From assembly GCF_900168195.1 (NCBI RefSeq), contig NZ_FUYX01000013.1, positions 62,001-126,000 on the forward strand: a stretch of 64,000 nt of DNA, written 5' to 3'. Positions 17,768 to 26,366 of this stretch are shown here, piece after piece. Positions within the stretch are counted from its first letter, which is position 1. Every line of letters begins with the position of its first letter. The notes beneath the pieces are model-generated. The model searched no databases, was not told where the DNA came from, and saw only the letters and a program-made list of their open reading frames with translations. The stretch comes from Allobosea thiooxidans (lineage in GTDB: Bacteria > Pseudomonadota > Alphaproteobacteria > Rhizobiales > Beijerinckiaceae). The position numbers were made by a program, and so were the translations under genes.

Positions 17768-19045
17768 TTGTTAACCGAGATTCTGATCGTCCTGGCGCTG
17801 ACGATCGTCAATGGGCTCCTCGCCATGTCGGAGCTCGCCGTCGTCTCTTCGCGGACGGCTCGCCTCAAGGTCCTCAGCGACCAGGGCAACAAGGGCGCGG
17901 CAACCGCGATGCGCCTGGCCGAAGATCCCGGCCGCTTTCTTTCCACCGTCCAGATCGGCATCACGCTCGTCGGCGTGCTCTCCGGCGCCTTCTCGGGCGC
18001 CACGCTCGGCACGCGCCTGTCCGAATGGCTCGGCACCCAGGGCTTTTCGCAATCGGCGTCCGACACGCTCGGCGTCGGCCTAGTCGTCGTCGCCATCACC
18101 TATCTCTCGCTGATCCTCGGCGAGCTCGTGCCGAAGCAGATCGCCCTGCGCGATCCCGAGCGCGTCGCCGCGCGCGTCGCCCCCGCCATGCTGCTGCTCT
18201 CGAAGATCGGCGCGCCGCTCGTCTTCCTGCTCGACGTCTCGGGCAAGGCGGTGCTCGCTTTGCTTGGCCAGAAGGGCGAGTCGGAAGAGAAGGTCACCGA
18301 GGAGGAGGTGCGCACCATCATCGCGGAGGCGGAGACCGCCGGCGTGCTGGAGCGCGACGAGCGCGAGATGATCGCGGGCGTGATGCGCCTCGCCGACCGC
18401 TCCGCGCGCGCGCTGATGACGCCGCGCCGCGAGGTCGAGGTGATCGACCTGTCGGACAGCGCCGAGGAGATCCGCGCGCAGCTCAAGGAGACCCGTCGCT
18501 CCCGCCTGCCGGTGCAGGACGGCGAGTCGGATTCGATCATCGGCGTCGTGCTGATGAAGGACCTGATCGATTTCCTTGCCGCCGGCGAGGTCGACGAGCT
18601 GCGCCAGCATGTCCAGGACGCGCCGGTGGTGATGGACACCGCCGACTCCCTGCACGTGCTGCGCGAAATCCGCTCCAGCCGCGTACATATGGCGCTGGTC
18701 TTCGACGAGTACGGCCATTTCGAGGGCATCATCACGCCCGGCGACGTGCTCGAGGCGATCATCGGCGCCTTCCAGGAGGAGGAGGAGGACGAGCCGGCGC
18801 TGGTGACGCGAGCCGACGGCTCCTATCTCGTCGCCGGCTGGATGCAGGTGGACGAGTTCTCGCACGAGCTCGGCATCCCGATCCCGCGTGACGCCGACTT
18901 TCAGACGGTGGCCGGCTTCGTGCTGGCCGAGATGAACCATCTGCCCAATGTCGGCGAGGCCTTCGACAAGGGCCATTGGCGCTTCGAGGTCGTCGACCTC
19001 GACGGCCGCCGGATCGACAAGATCCTGGTGTCGCGGATCGATTGA
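17768..19045 (+). CDS. CNNM/CorC-HlyC family membrane protein with CBS pair
   Basis: A 425-residue member of the hemolysin-type CNNM family, thought to move or sense Mg2+ or Co2+. The DUF21 membrane domain fills residues 1-190, starting LTEILIVLALTIVNGLLAMSE. Two CBS domains follow (ALMTPRREVEVIDL and MDTADSLHVLREI), then the CorC_HlyC domain with VAGWMQVDEFSHELG. I set the start at the TTG at 17768 because it places the first helix at the N-terminus; no better ATG exists upstream in frame and the ribosome site is weak. Confidence 0.85.
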   Translation: MLTEILIVLALTIVNGLLAMSELAVVSSRTARLKVLSDQGNKGAATAMRLAEDPGRFLSTVQIGITLVGVLSGAFSGATLGTRLSEWLGTQGFSQSASDTLGVGLVVVAITYLSLILGELVPKQIALRDPERVAARVAPAMLLLSKIGAPLVFLLDVSGKAVLALLGQKGESEEKVTEEEVRTIIAEAETAGVLERDEREMIAGVMRLADRSARALMTPRREVEVIDLSDSAEEIRAQLKETRRSRLPVQDGESDSIIGVVLMKDLIDFLAAGEVDELRQHVQDAPVVMDTADSLHVLREIRSSRVHMALVFDEYGHFEGIITPGDVLEAIIGAFQEEEEDEPALVTRADGSYLVAGWMQVDEFSHELGIPIPRDADFQTVAGFVLAEMNHLPNVGEAFDKGHWRFEVVDLDGRRIDKILVSRID

Positions 19046-19048
19046 GCC

Positions 19049-19363
19049 TCAGCGGCGCGGCTCGTCCGGCTCGATGATCCGGTATTCCGCGTCGATGACC
19101 TCGACGCGGCCGGTCTGCTGCGGCCCGCGGGCGAAGGGGTCGGCCTGGTCGAAGCCCGCCGCCTTCATCTTGGCCTTGAGCCGCCAGATCGCGATCGCGC
19201 CGGCCACGGCGACGATCGGGATCAGGATGAGCGCCAGGCTCGCCGCGACCAGGAACAGGGCGATGCCGACGACGAAGCTCGCCGCCATGGCGAGCCAGGC
19301 GGCCCAGCGTGGCATCGCGCGGGTGCGGCCATTGAGCTGCTCGTAAAGATTGACGCGGATCAT
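19049..19363 (-). CDS. small membrane protein, two helices
   Basis: A 104-residue protein with two closely spaced hydrophobic segments at about residues 22-42 and 44-62 (WLAMAASFVVGIALFLVAA then LILIPIVAVAGAIAIW). A basic stretch and a soluble tail ending in RVEVIDAEYRIIEPDEPRR follow. The acidic tail motif EVIDAEYRIIE is shared with small hypothetical membrane proteins of rhizobia. The start has a good ribosome site (GGAAGAGAG). It ends three bases after the CNNM stop, in convergent orientation. Confidence 0.75.
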   Translation of the reverse strand: MIRVNLYEQLNGRTRAMPRWAAWLAMAASFVVGIALFLVAASLALILIPIVAVAGAIAIWRLKAKMKAAGFDQADPFARGPQQTGRVEVIDAEYRIIEPDEPRR

Positions 19364-19525
19364 CTCTCTTCCATCCCTCTCCGGCCCCACAGATAGGGAT
19401 GGAATGCGGCGTTGACGAGGTCAGTTGGATCACCGCGCGCTCGGCCAGATGCGATGAAGATTTGATAACTATCTGTTGTATCGGGCAATTTTACCGAAAG
19501 GCGGTTTCCGTTTTTCGGTCCGATG

Positions 19526-20728
19526 CTATATGTCGCGCCAGTCGTAGAGCCAGCCATAGCGGCTGCGCAGGCCCTCGGGGCCGAGCCGCTTCAGTGCGAA
19601 ATCGCGGGCGATGCTGAGCGGCCAGCCCATATGGTAGTTCCGGCCGTTGCCGCGGCTCTCGGCCTGAACGCGCGCCACCCGCGCGGCGCGCGCGGCGGCA
19701 TAGGCGGTCATCGCGGCCGGCACGCCGGCGGCGCCGTCGCTACCGAGCCTTTCGGCGAGGAGGCGCGCCAGCACGGCGGCGTCCTCGATCGCGAGCGAGG
19801 CGCCCTGGGCCAGGAAGGGCAGAATCGGGTGGGCGGCGTCGCCCATCAGGGCGATGCGCCCCCTGGCCATCGCCGCCGGCTTGCGGTCGAACAGCGACCA
19901 GACCTGCCAGCCCTGCGCCGCGCCGGTGAGCTCACGCAGTGCAGGCGAGGCCCCGGAAAGATGCTCGGTGACGACGCTCGCGTCGCCGTCGCGCGACCAG
20001 CCCTCGCGCGCTTCCTTGGCCTGGCGCACGACGACGAGGTTGATCTCCTTGCCGCCGGCGACGGGGTAATGCACCGCGTGCCGGCCGGGCCCGAGATGGA
20101 GCGTCACGCGCGGCTTGTCGGCGGCGCGGGCCGGGACGACGGCGCGCCAGGCCTCGTAGCCGGTGAAGACCGGCGGCGAAGCGTCGCCGGTGAGATCGCG
20201 GACGCGTGACCACAGCCCGTCGGCGCCGATCAGCCCGAGGGCGCGCAGGGTTTCGCCCTGGCCGTTCTGGCTCGTCAGCGTGACCGTGAGGCCGTTCTCG
20301 TCCTCGCTGGCTTCCTGCACGCCGCGGCCGACCATCAGGCGGATGTTCGGCATGGCGCGGGCGGCGTCGAGCAGGACGGTGTGGAGATCGTTGCGCTTCA
20401 GCATGCGGAACGGCGTCGGCATGCGTTCGGGGCTGGAGGGCATCTCCAGCACGCCGGAGCCGTCGCGCCAGCGCCGGATCATCAGCCCCTGCGAGGCCAC
20501 GCTGACGCGCTTCAGCGGCAGCGTGAGGTCGAGTGCATCGAGCACCCGGCCGGAATTCGAGGTGATCTGCAGCCCGGCGCCCAGTTCGCCGAAGCCGGTG
20601 CGCTTCTCGACGACGGTGGCGGCGATGCCGCGGCGGGCGAGCGACAGCGCCATGGTCAGCCCGCCGATGCCGGCGCCGGCGATGACGAAATGAGGAGCGG
20701 ACACGGGATTGGCCTTGATCGCTGGCAT
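19526..20728 (-). CDS. FAD-dependent aromatic monooxygenase, salicylate-hydroxylase-like
   Basis: A 400-residue group A flavoprotein hydroxylase. The FAD dinucleotide motif is VIAGAGIGGLTMALSLARRG near residues 14-33. The DG motif lies in LIGADGLWSRVR and the second FAD motif in ALMGDAAHPILPFLAQGASLAIEDA. The fold matches salicylate hydroxylase and 3-hydroxybenzoate 6-hydroxylase types, but the aromatic substrate cannot be told from sequence. No aromatic catabolic genes lie nearby, so it may act in cofactor or ubiquinone-like chemistry instead. A zinc-finger gene lies directly upstream on the same strand. Confidence 0.82.
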   Translation of the reverse strand: MPAIKANPVSAPHFVIAGAGIGGLTMALSLARRGIAATVVEKRTGFGELGAGLQITSNSGRVLDALDLTLPLKRVSVASQGLMIRRWRDGSGVLEMPSSPERMPTPFRMLKRNDLHTVLLDAARAMPNIRLMVGRGVQEASEDENGLTVTLTSQNGQGETLRALGLIGADGLWSRVRDLTGDASPPVFTGYEAWRAVVPARAADKPRVTLHLGPGRHAVHYPVAGGKEINLVVVRQAKEAREGWSRDGDASVVTEHLSGASPALRELTGAAQGWQVWSLFDRKPAAMARGRIALMGDAAHPILPFLAQGASLAIEDAAVLARLLAERLGSDGAAGVPAAMTAYAAARAARVARVQAESRGNGRNYHMGWPLSIARDFALKRLGPEGLRSRYGWLYDWRDI

Positions 20729-20778
20729 CGGAGAGGGCGCGGGTGCCCCTCAGAACCCGCGCTTCGGCGGAACGGGCG

Positions 20779-21030
20779 TCAGGCCGCCTTGGCGGCGTCC
20801 TGCCAGGCGCATTCCGGCGGATTGCAGGCGGCGCCCTTCAGCGAGGGCTCGTATTTGAACAGCGTCGAGCAATAGGGGCAGACGATCTCGTTGTCCGAAC
20901 CCATGTCGAGGAAGACATGCGGATGGTCGAAGGGCGGCTTGGCGCCGATGCACATGAACTCATGCGTGCCGACATGGACGACGGCGACGCCGGGATCGTT
21001 GTGGAAATGCGGAATGCCGGTCGCGGCCAT
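20779..21030 (-). CDS. zinc-finger domain protein (CHCC / NDUFS6-like)
   Basis: An 83-residue protein with a CHCC-type zinc site: CxxC in VCPYCST plus a downstream Cys in NPPECAW and an upstream His in FDHPHVFLDMG. This is the small zf-CHCC domain related to NDUFS6, the accessory subunit of respiratory complex I, and is widely conserved in alphaproteobacteria. It precedes the FAD monooxygenase on the same strand with about 50 bases between them, so cotranscription is possible. Confidence 0.85.
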   Translation of the reverse strand: MAATGIPHFHNDPGVAVVHVGTHEFMCIGAKPPFDHPHVFLDMGSDNEIVCPYCSTLFKYEPSLKGAACNPPECAWQDAAKAA

Positions 21031-21107
21031 GGTCGTTGCTCTTCGGAAGCCTGAATTCGGGCGCAACCTATCCCGTCAGCCGACGGGACGCCAGTGCGCG
21101 ATTTGCA

Positions 21108-22088
21108 TCAGCGTTCGCGCAGGCAGCTCTGGGCAAGCGCGGTCATCCGCGCGTTTTCCTCCGGCGAGAGCTGTTCGTCGAGCGCTTTCTGCCAGAGCTG
21201 CTCGCGCTTGAGCCCGTCGACGGTGCAGGCGCAGACGGCGCGGCACACCTGCATGGAGAGATTCGGGCCGGCGCAGCTGCGCTGGCATTCGGCCCGGAAG
21301 GCGCGCTCTTCCGGCGAGGGCGGCGGCACGACCAGCGTCGCGAGCGTCAGGGCGCCGATGAACACTGGCTGGTGGACGAGATAGACCAGCAGGCTGTGGC
21401 GCCCGCCCCAGGCGATGATTCGGGCCGGTGCTGCAGTGGGGCGCCAGGTGGCGAATGCGCTGCCGGCGAGGCGCGGCAGGAGCAGGCGCGCCAGCACGAT
21501 CCCGGAGAGCACGCAGCCGAACCAGGGGAAGACCGGCACGAAATCCGCCGTCCGGAGCGGCGCCTGTGAGAAGCCGAGCCAGGACAGCCAGGGCGCGTCG
21601 AGCAGCGGATGGGCAACGAGGCCGGGCAGCGCGAAGGCGAGCACCGCCGCCAGGGCGACCGCGACGAGCGGCAGACGCAGGAAGGGCAGGGCCAGCACGC
21701 TCGCAAGCGCGATGTGATGCAGGATGCCGAAGAAGATGAAGTTGTCCGGCATGGCGAACCAGGTGCCGAGCGAGACCAGCGCGGCCGCGCCCGCGAGCAT
21801 GGCGAGGCGCTTGAGATAGGCTGGGCGGTTCAGGCCCTTGCGCGTCGCCAGCACCAGGCTGAAGCCGACGATGACCAGGAAGGAGCCGGCGATGCCGCGC
21901 GCGAAGAGCCGCCAGCCCGGCTCGAAGACGATATCGGTCTCGATCAGCCGGAAAAAGGAGAGGTCGTAGGCGAAGTGGTAGACGAACATCGCCAGCAGGG
22001 CGATGCCGCGGGCGATGTCCACGAAGGCGAAGCGCGGCGATCCCGGCATCGCGACGGCAGCTGGCGCGCTGGTGGCGGTCTGGCTCAT
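21108..22088 (-). CDS. DUF1624 / heparan-alpha-glucosaminide N-acetyltransferase-like membrane protein
   Basis: A 326-residue polytopic membrane protein of the HGSNAT/DUF1624 group, relatives of acyltransferases that move acetyl groups across the membrane. The start FAFVDIARGIALLAMFVYHFAYDLSFF carries the family ARG and YHF blocks. About eight helices follow, including the LHHIALASVLALPF segment with the conserved His. The last 70 residues are soluble and cysteine-rich (CQRSCAG, CRAVCAC), an unusual tail that may form disulfides. Confidence 0.82.
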   Translation of the reverse strand: MSQTATSAPAAVAMPGSPRFAFVDIARGIALLAMFVYHFAYDLSFFRLIETDIVFEPGWRLFARGIAGSFLVIVGFSLVLATRKGLNRPAYLKRLAMLAGAAALVSLGTWFAMPDNFIFFGILHHIALASVLALPFLRLPLVAVALAAVLAFALPGLVAHPLLDAPWLSWLGFSQAPLRTADFVPVFPWFGCVLSGIVLARLLLPRLAGSAFATWRPTAAPARIIAWGGRHSLLVYLVHQPVFIGALTLATLVVPPPSPEERAFRAECQRSCAGPNLSMQVCRAVCACTVDGLKREQLWQKALDEQLSPEENARMTALAQSCLRER

Positions 22089-22142
22089 GGCGACAGTTCA
22101 TAAGCAAGCTGCGCGGCAGCGGCTACCCAACGCAGGCGGGTC

Positions 22143-22964
22143 ATGGCAGGGAATGGCGACCTTTCCCGATCGTCCGGCCTTAAACCCGATATCCGCATGC
22201 AGAGCTTTTCCTCCGACGGCGTGAAGATCGCCTTCATCGATCTGGCTCCCTCCGGCGACACGCCGCAGCACCGGACCGTGATGCTGGTCCACGGCTTCGC
22301 CTCTTCGCACATGACCAACTGGGTCAACACGCAGTGGACGAAGACGCTGACCCATGCCGGCTACCGCGTCGTCGCGCTCGACAATCGCGGCCATGGCCAG
22401 AGCGAGAAGCTCTACGACCCCGCCGCATACGCGTCCGACATCATGGCGGAGGATGTGCGCCGGCTGATGGACCATCTCGACATCCCGCGCGCGGCGGTGA
22501 TGGGCTACTCCATGGGCGCGCGCATCTCGGCGCATCTGGCGCTGGCGCATCCGCAACGGCTCGAGGCGCTGCTGCTCGGCGGGCTGGGCATCCATCTCGT
22601 CGAAGGGGTGGGGCTGCCGCTCGGCATCGCCGATGCGATGGAGGCACCCTCGCTCGACGACCTGACCGATCCGATGCAGCGCATGTTCCGCGCCTTCGCC
22701 GAGCAGACGAAGAGCGATCTCAGGGCGCTCGCCGCCTGCATCCGCGGCACGCGCCAGACACTGAGCGCCGAGCAGGTCGGCCGGATTTCGACGCCGACAC
22801 TGATCAGCGTCGGCACCAGGGACGAGGTTTCCGGCTCCGGCCCGGAGCTGGCGAAACTCATTCCCGATGCGGAATCCTTTGCGATCGAGGGGCGCGATCA
22901 TAATCTCGCCGTCGGCGACAAGAGCCACAAGCAGGCCGTCCTCGACTTTCTCGCGCGTTTGTGA
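22143..22964 (+). CDS. alpha/beta hydrolase
   Basis: A 273-residue alpha/beta-fold hydrolase. The oxyanion block VMLVHGFASSH appears near residue 47 and DNRGHGQSEK near 81. The nucleophile elbow GYSMGAR holds Ser at about 122, and the catalytic His is in GRDHNLAVG near the end. The acid is probably the Asp in GTRDEVSG. The first 18 residues look dispensable, so MQSFSSDG at 22197 may be the true start. Substrate unknown. Divergent from the DUF1624 gene with only 54 bases between. Confidence 0.85.
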   Translation: MAGNGDLSRSSGLKPDIRMQSFSSDGVKIAFIDLAPSGDTPQHRTVMLVHGFASSHMTNWVNTQWTKTLTHAGYRVVALDNRGHGQSEKLYDPAAYASDIMAEDVRRLMDHLDIPRAAVMGYSMGARISAHLALAHPQRLEALLLGGLGIHLVEGVGLPLGIADAMEAPSLDDLTDPMQRMFRAFAEQTKSDLRALAACIRGTRQTLSAEQVGRISTPTLISVGTRDEVSGSGPELAKLIPDAESFAIEGRDHNLAVGDKSHKQAVLDFLARL

Positions 22965-23150
22965 GAGCGTGGCGGATGACCGGAGGCATCCTGGAAAAGC
23001 GGGCGACGCCAATGTGTTGTCGACGTTCCCTGAAAAACTGAATCCGCTGCCTCCTTTTTTGATTCAACCTCTGTCGGCATCAGATTTGGCGCGGCTGCCC
23101 GCTTCGGGCTAGGCTACCCTCCTGCCGACGACCCCTTCCGGAGAACGATC

Positions 23151-23999
23151 ATGCCGTCAGGGCGCTCCGCCGTGGAAGCTCGCGATCTCGCAACCGGCCT
23201 CGACCGGCTCGACCCGGTCTGGTCCCGCCTGCGCAGCGAGGCCGAGGCCGCCGTCGCCGCCGAGCCGGCGCTTGGCACGCTCATCGTCGCCTCGGTGTTG
23301 AACCAGCCGTCCTTCGAATGCGCGGTCGCGCATCGCGTCGCCGCGCGGCTCGGCCATCCCGCCGTCACGGCCGACCTGATCGAGCAGGGCTTCAGCGAGG
23401 CGATGGCCGACGATCCGATGATCGGCGCCGGCATGCGCGCCGACGTGATGGCGGTGCTCGACCGCGATCCCGCCTGCTACCGCGTGCTCGAGCCGGTGCT
23501 GTTCTTCAAGGGCTTCCACGCGCTGCAGTGCCACCGCCTGGCGCATTGGCTCTGGCACCGCGACCGGCGCGACTTCGCGCTCTATCTGCAGGCGCGCTCC
23601 TCCGAAGTCTTCCAGACCGACATCAACCCGGCCGCGAAGATCGGCAAGGGCGTGTTCCTCGACCATGCCACCGGGCTCGTCGTCGGCGAGACGGCGGTGA
23701 TCGAGGACGACGTCTCGCTGCTGCACGCCGTCACGCTCGGCGGCACCGGCAAGCAGGGCGGCGATCGCCATCCCAAGATCCGCAAGGGCGTGCTGATCGG
23801 CGCCGGCGCCAAGATCCTCGGCAATATCGAGGTCGGCCAATGCAGCCGCGTCGCGGCGGGCTCGGTCGTGCTGGCGGCGGTGCCGCGCAATAAGACCGTG
23901 GCGGGGGTGCCGGCCAAGGTGGTCGGCGAGGCCGGCTGCGCCGAGCCTTCGCGCTCGATGGACCAGATCCTCGAAGGCGACTGCGGCGCCTATATCTGA
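23151..23999 (+). CDS. cysE: serine O-acetyltransferase
   Basis: Acetylates L-serine with acetyl-CoA, the first step of cysteine synthesis. The N-terminal helical domain (DPVWSRLRSEAEAAV) leads into the left-handed beta-helix of hexapeptide repeats, from DINPAAKIGKGVFLDHATG to VAGSVVLAAVP. The catalytic His is in FLDHATG and the signature GGTGKQGGDRHPKI is complete. The tail DQILEGDCGAYI resembles the CysE C-terminus that binds O-acetylserine sulfhydrylase and cysteine. Length 282 is normal. The 3' end overlaps the convergent LysR gene by 10 bases. Confidence 0.93.
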   Translation: MPSGRSAVEARDLATGLDRLDPVWSRLRSEAEAAVAAEPALGTLIVASVLNQPSFECAVAHRVAARLGHPAVTADLIEQGFSEAMADDPMIGAGMRADVMAVLDRDPACYRVLEPVLFFKGFHALQCHRLAHWLWHRDRRDFALYLQARSSEVFQTDINPAAKIGKGVFLDHATGLVVGETAVIEDDVSLLHAVTLGGTGKQGGDRHPKIRKGVLIGAGAKILGNIEVGQCSRVAAGSVVLAAVPRNKTVAGVPAKVVGEAGCAEPSRSMDQILEGDCGAYI

Positions 24000-24901
24000 G
24001 CGGGTTGCCCCGCCGCGCGGGCGAGCCATTCCATGACCTCCCGCCGGCGCGGATGCGCGCCGGGCCCGTCTGCCGGCGTCAGCGTCGGCCGGTCGAGCGT
24101 AGGCATTGCCTGCGCGAAGGGCGCAGCGAGTCGTCCACTCGCGAGATGGGGCGCGACCAGGCTCATCCGCCCCATCAGCACGCCGGCGCCCGACAGGCAG
24201 GCATCCAGCGCCAGGCTATAGAGCGAGAAGGCCGGGCCACGCCCGGCGTCTACCCGCGCCTGCGGCAGCGCGAAAGCCAGCCAGCGCGCCCAGTCGCCAC
24301 GCCAGACAGCGTCGTGCAGCAGCGTCTGTCGGGCGAGATCGTCCGCAGAGGCGATCTTGCCGGCGAGAGACGGGGTGCAGACCGGCAGGATGGCGTCGTC
24401 GCCGAGCTGGATCGCGCCCGGCTCCGCCGCCTCCCGGTAGAACAGCGCGAGATCATGGGGTTCGCGGCGCGGATCCGGGGGCTCCTCCATCGCCGAAAGC
24501 GAGATCTGAAGGTCCGGGAAGGCCTGCTGCAGCGTCGGCAGGCGCGGAGAAAGCCAGAGCTGGGCGAGGCAGGGCAGGGCGGCGATGGTGAGCGGGCGGT
24601 ATGGCTCGGCCTCGCGCAACGTCTGTACGGCCTGGCCGAGCATGTCGAAGCCGCGCGTCAGCCGCGGCAGCGCCTCGCGCGCCGCATCCGTCAGGGCGAC
24701 GCCCTGCGCCAGACGGCGGAAGACGGGGAAGCCGAGCGCGGCCTCGAGCTGCCTGATCTGCTGTGTCACCGCGCCGGCGGTGACGCCCAGCTCGTCCGCC
24801 GCCTTGGCGAAGCTCTCAAGCCGCGCCGCCGCTTCGAAGGCGCGCAGCGCGTTGAGCGAGGGCAGGCGCGGGCGGGGCGGTTTGACGGGCACGGCAGGCA
24901 T
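23990..24901 (-). CDS. LysR-family regulator, GcvA-like
   Basis: A 303-residue LysR regulator. The winged helix-turn-helix occupies residues 12-70 (SLNALRAFEAAARLESFAKAADELGVTAGAVTQQIRQLE). The effector-binding domain follows, with FRRLAQGVALTDAAREALPRL and VCTPSLAG, both typical of GcvA/AmpR-like members. The start at 24901 gives family length. A perfect dyad with LysR spacing lies 10 bases upstream, between this gene and the divergent SHMT-like gene, so it should regulate both itself and that enzyme, perhaps in response to an amino acid. Confidence 0.88.
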   Translation of the reverse strand: MPAVPVKPPRPRLPSLNALRAFEAAARLESFAKAADELGVTAGAVTQQIRQLEAALGFPVFRRLAQGVALTDAAREALPRLTRGFDMLGQAVQTLREAEPYRPLTIAALPCLAQLWLSPRLPTLQQAFPDLQISLSAMEEPPDPRREPHDLALFYREAAEPGAIQLGDDAILPVCTPSLAGKIASADDLARQTLLHDAVWRGDWARWLAFALPQARVDAGRGPAFSLYSLALDACLSGAGVLMGRMSLVAPHLASGRLAAPFAQAMPTLDRPTLTPADGPGAHPRRREVMEWLARAAGQPAQI

Positions 24902-24910
24902 CCGGTTCGA

Positions 24911-24929
24911 GGCTGAGATTTTCTCAGCC
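24911..24929. promoter_or_regulatory. LysR-type operator between divergent genes
   Basis: GGCTGAGA-TTT-TCTCAGCC is a perfect 8-bp inverted repeat with 3-base spacing. Its inner part TGAGATTTTCTCA fits the T-N11-A rule for LysR binding sites exactly. It lies 10 bases before the LysR gene and about 80 before the SHMT-like gene, the usual place for a shared autoregulatory and activating site. No protein-binding evidence exists beyond the sequence. Confidence 0.75.
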
Positions 24930-25010
24930 TGCCGGCGAGGAATACTCGTTTGCGCGAGGCGCCGCAAACCGCTGATATGCGGTGGACCAGGCGAGAGTGG
25001 AGGAACGGGC

Positions 25011-26333
25011 ATGACGGCACTGGGCAGGCGCGATTGGGTGCCGCAGGCGAGCGAGGACTATGTGCTCAAGGTCGCCGGCGAGACGGCGAGCCAGCCGCTC
25101 GACGCGATCGCGGCGCGGATCGATGCGCTCGCGGCCGAGAACCGCACCATCCACGAGCGCGACTGCGTCAACCTCAACCCCGCCACCAATGTCATGAACC
25201 CGAAGGCCGAGGCGCTGCTTTCGGCCGGGATCGGCGCGCGGCCCTCGCTCGGCTATCCCGGCGACAAATACGAGATGGGGCTGGAGGCGATCGAGCAGAT
25301 CGAGATCATCGCCGCGGAGCTCGCCGCCGAGGTCTTCGGCGCGAAATATGCCGAGATCCGCGTGCCCTCCGGCGCCATCGCCAATCTCTACGCCTTCATG
25401 GTCGCGGCCAAGGCCGGCGACTGCATCATCGCGCCGCCGGGCGAGATCGGTGGGCACGTCACCCATCACGGCGCGGGTGCAGCCGGACTCTACGGCATCG
25501 TCACCCATCCGGCGCCGGTCGACCTGGCGAACTATACCGTCGATGTCGAGAAACTCCGGGCGGATGCGCTGCGCCTCAAGCCGAAGCTGATCTCGATCGG
25601 CGGCAGCCTCAACCTCTTCCCGCATCCGATCCGCGAGATCCGGGCCATCGCCGATGAGATCGGCGCGATCGTGCTGTTCGATGCGGCGCATATGTCCGGC
25701 ATGATCGCCGGCCATGGCTGGCAGCAGCCGCTGGAGGAGGGCGCCCATCTGATGACGATGAGCACCTATAAGAGCCTTGGCGGCCCGCCCTCGGGCTTGA
25801 TTCTTACCAACGACGCCGAGATTGCGAAAAAGCTCGACGCCATCGCCTATCCCGGCCTCACCGCCAATTTCGACGCGGCCAAATCGGCCTCCCTCGCCGT
25901 TTCTCTGCTCGACTGGAAGGCGCATGGCCGCGCCTATGCGCAGGAGATGGCGAAGACGGCGAGGGCGCTGGCCGAGGCGCTCTCCGAGCGGCAGGTGCCG
26001 GTCTTCGCCCGCGATCGCGGCATGACGACATCGCATCAATTCGCGATCGAGGCGGCTTCCTATGGTGGCGGGCAGGCGGCAGCCAAGAAGCTGCGCGCGG
26101 TCAACATCCTCTCCTGCGGCATCGGCCTGCCGCTGCCGGCAGTGGCGGGGGACGTCAACGGGCTCAGGCTCGGCACGCCGGAAATCGTGCGTTTCGGCAT
26201 GACCGCGGCCGACATGCCGGAACTCGCCGGCTACATCGCCGAGGGGCTGAACGGCTCGCGCCCGGCGCAGGCCGTGGCGAAGGATGTGACGGCGTTTCGC
26301 GGGCGCTTCCGGAAGCTGCATTTCATGCGCTGA
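25011..26333 (+). CDS. serine hydroxymethyltransferase-like PLP enzyme (alpha-methylserine type candidate)
   Basis: A 440-residue fold-type I PLP enzyme close to, but distinct from, GlyA. GYPGDKYEMG (about 81-90) and LFDAAHMSG (about 222-230) match SHMT blocks. The PLP lysine is Lys254 in STYKSLGGPPSG, where GlyA has a His before Lys and an RGP turn after it. These changes recall alpha-methylserine aldolases and hydroxymethyltransferases, which are known from Bosea and Variovorax; that link is inference. GTGGAGGAACGGGC gives a strong ribosome site. The divergent LysR gene and cysE next door suggest a serine-related role. Confidence 0.75.
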   Translation: MTALGRRDWVPQASEDYVLKVAGETASQPLDAIAARIDALAAENRTIHERDCVNLNPATNVMNPKAEALLSAGIGARPSLGYPGDKYEMGLEAIEQIEIIAAELAAEVFGAKYAEIRVPSGAIANLYAFMVAAKAGDCIIAPPGEIGGHVTHHGAGAAGLYGIVTHPAPVDLANYTVDVEKLRADALRLKPKLISIGGSLNLFPHPIREIRAIADEIGAIVLFDAAHMSGMIAGHGWQQPLEEGAHLMTMSTYKSLGGPPSGLILTNDAEIAKKLDAIAYPGLTANFDAAKSASLAVSLLDWKAHGRAYAQEMAKTARALAEALSERQVPVFARDRGMTTSHQFAIEAASYGGGQAAAKKLRAVNILSCGIGLPLPAVAGDVNGLRLGTPEIVRFGMTAADMPELAGYIAEGLNGSRPAQAVAKDVTAFRGRFRKLHFMR

Positions 26334-26366
26334 CGGCCAGCGGAAGCGTTGGGGCCGGCCTCTCGC

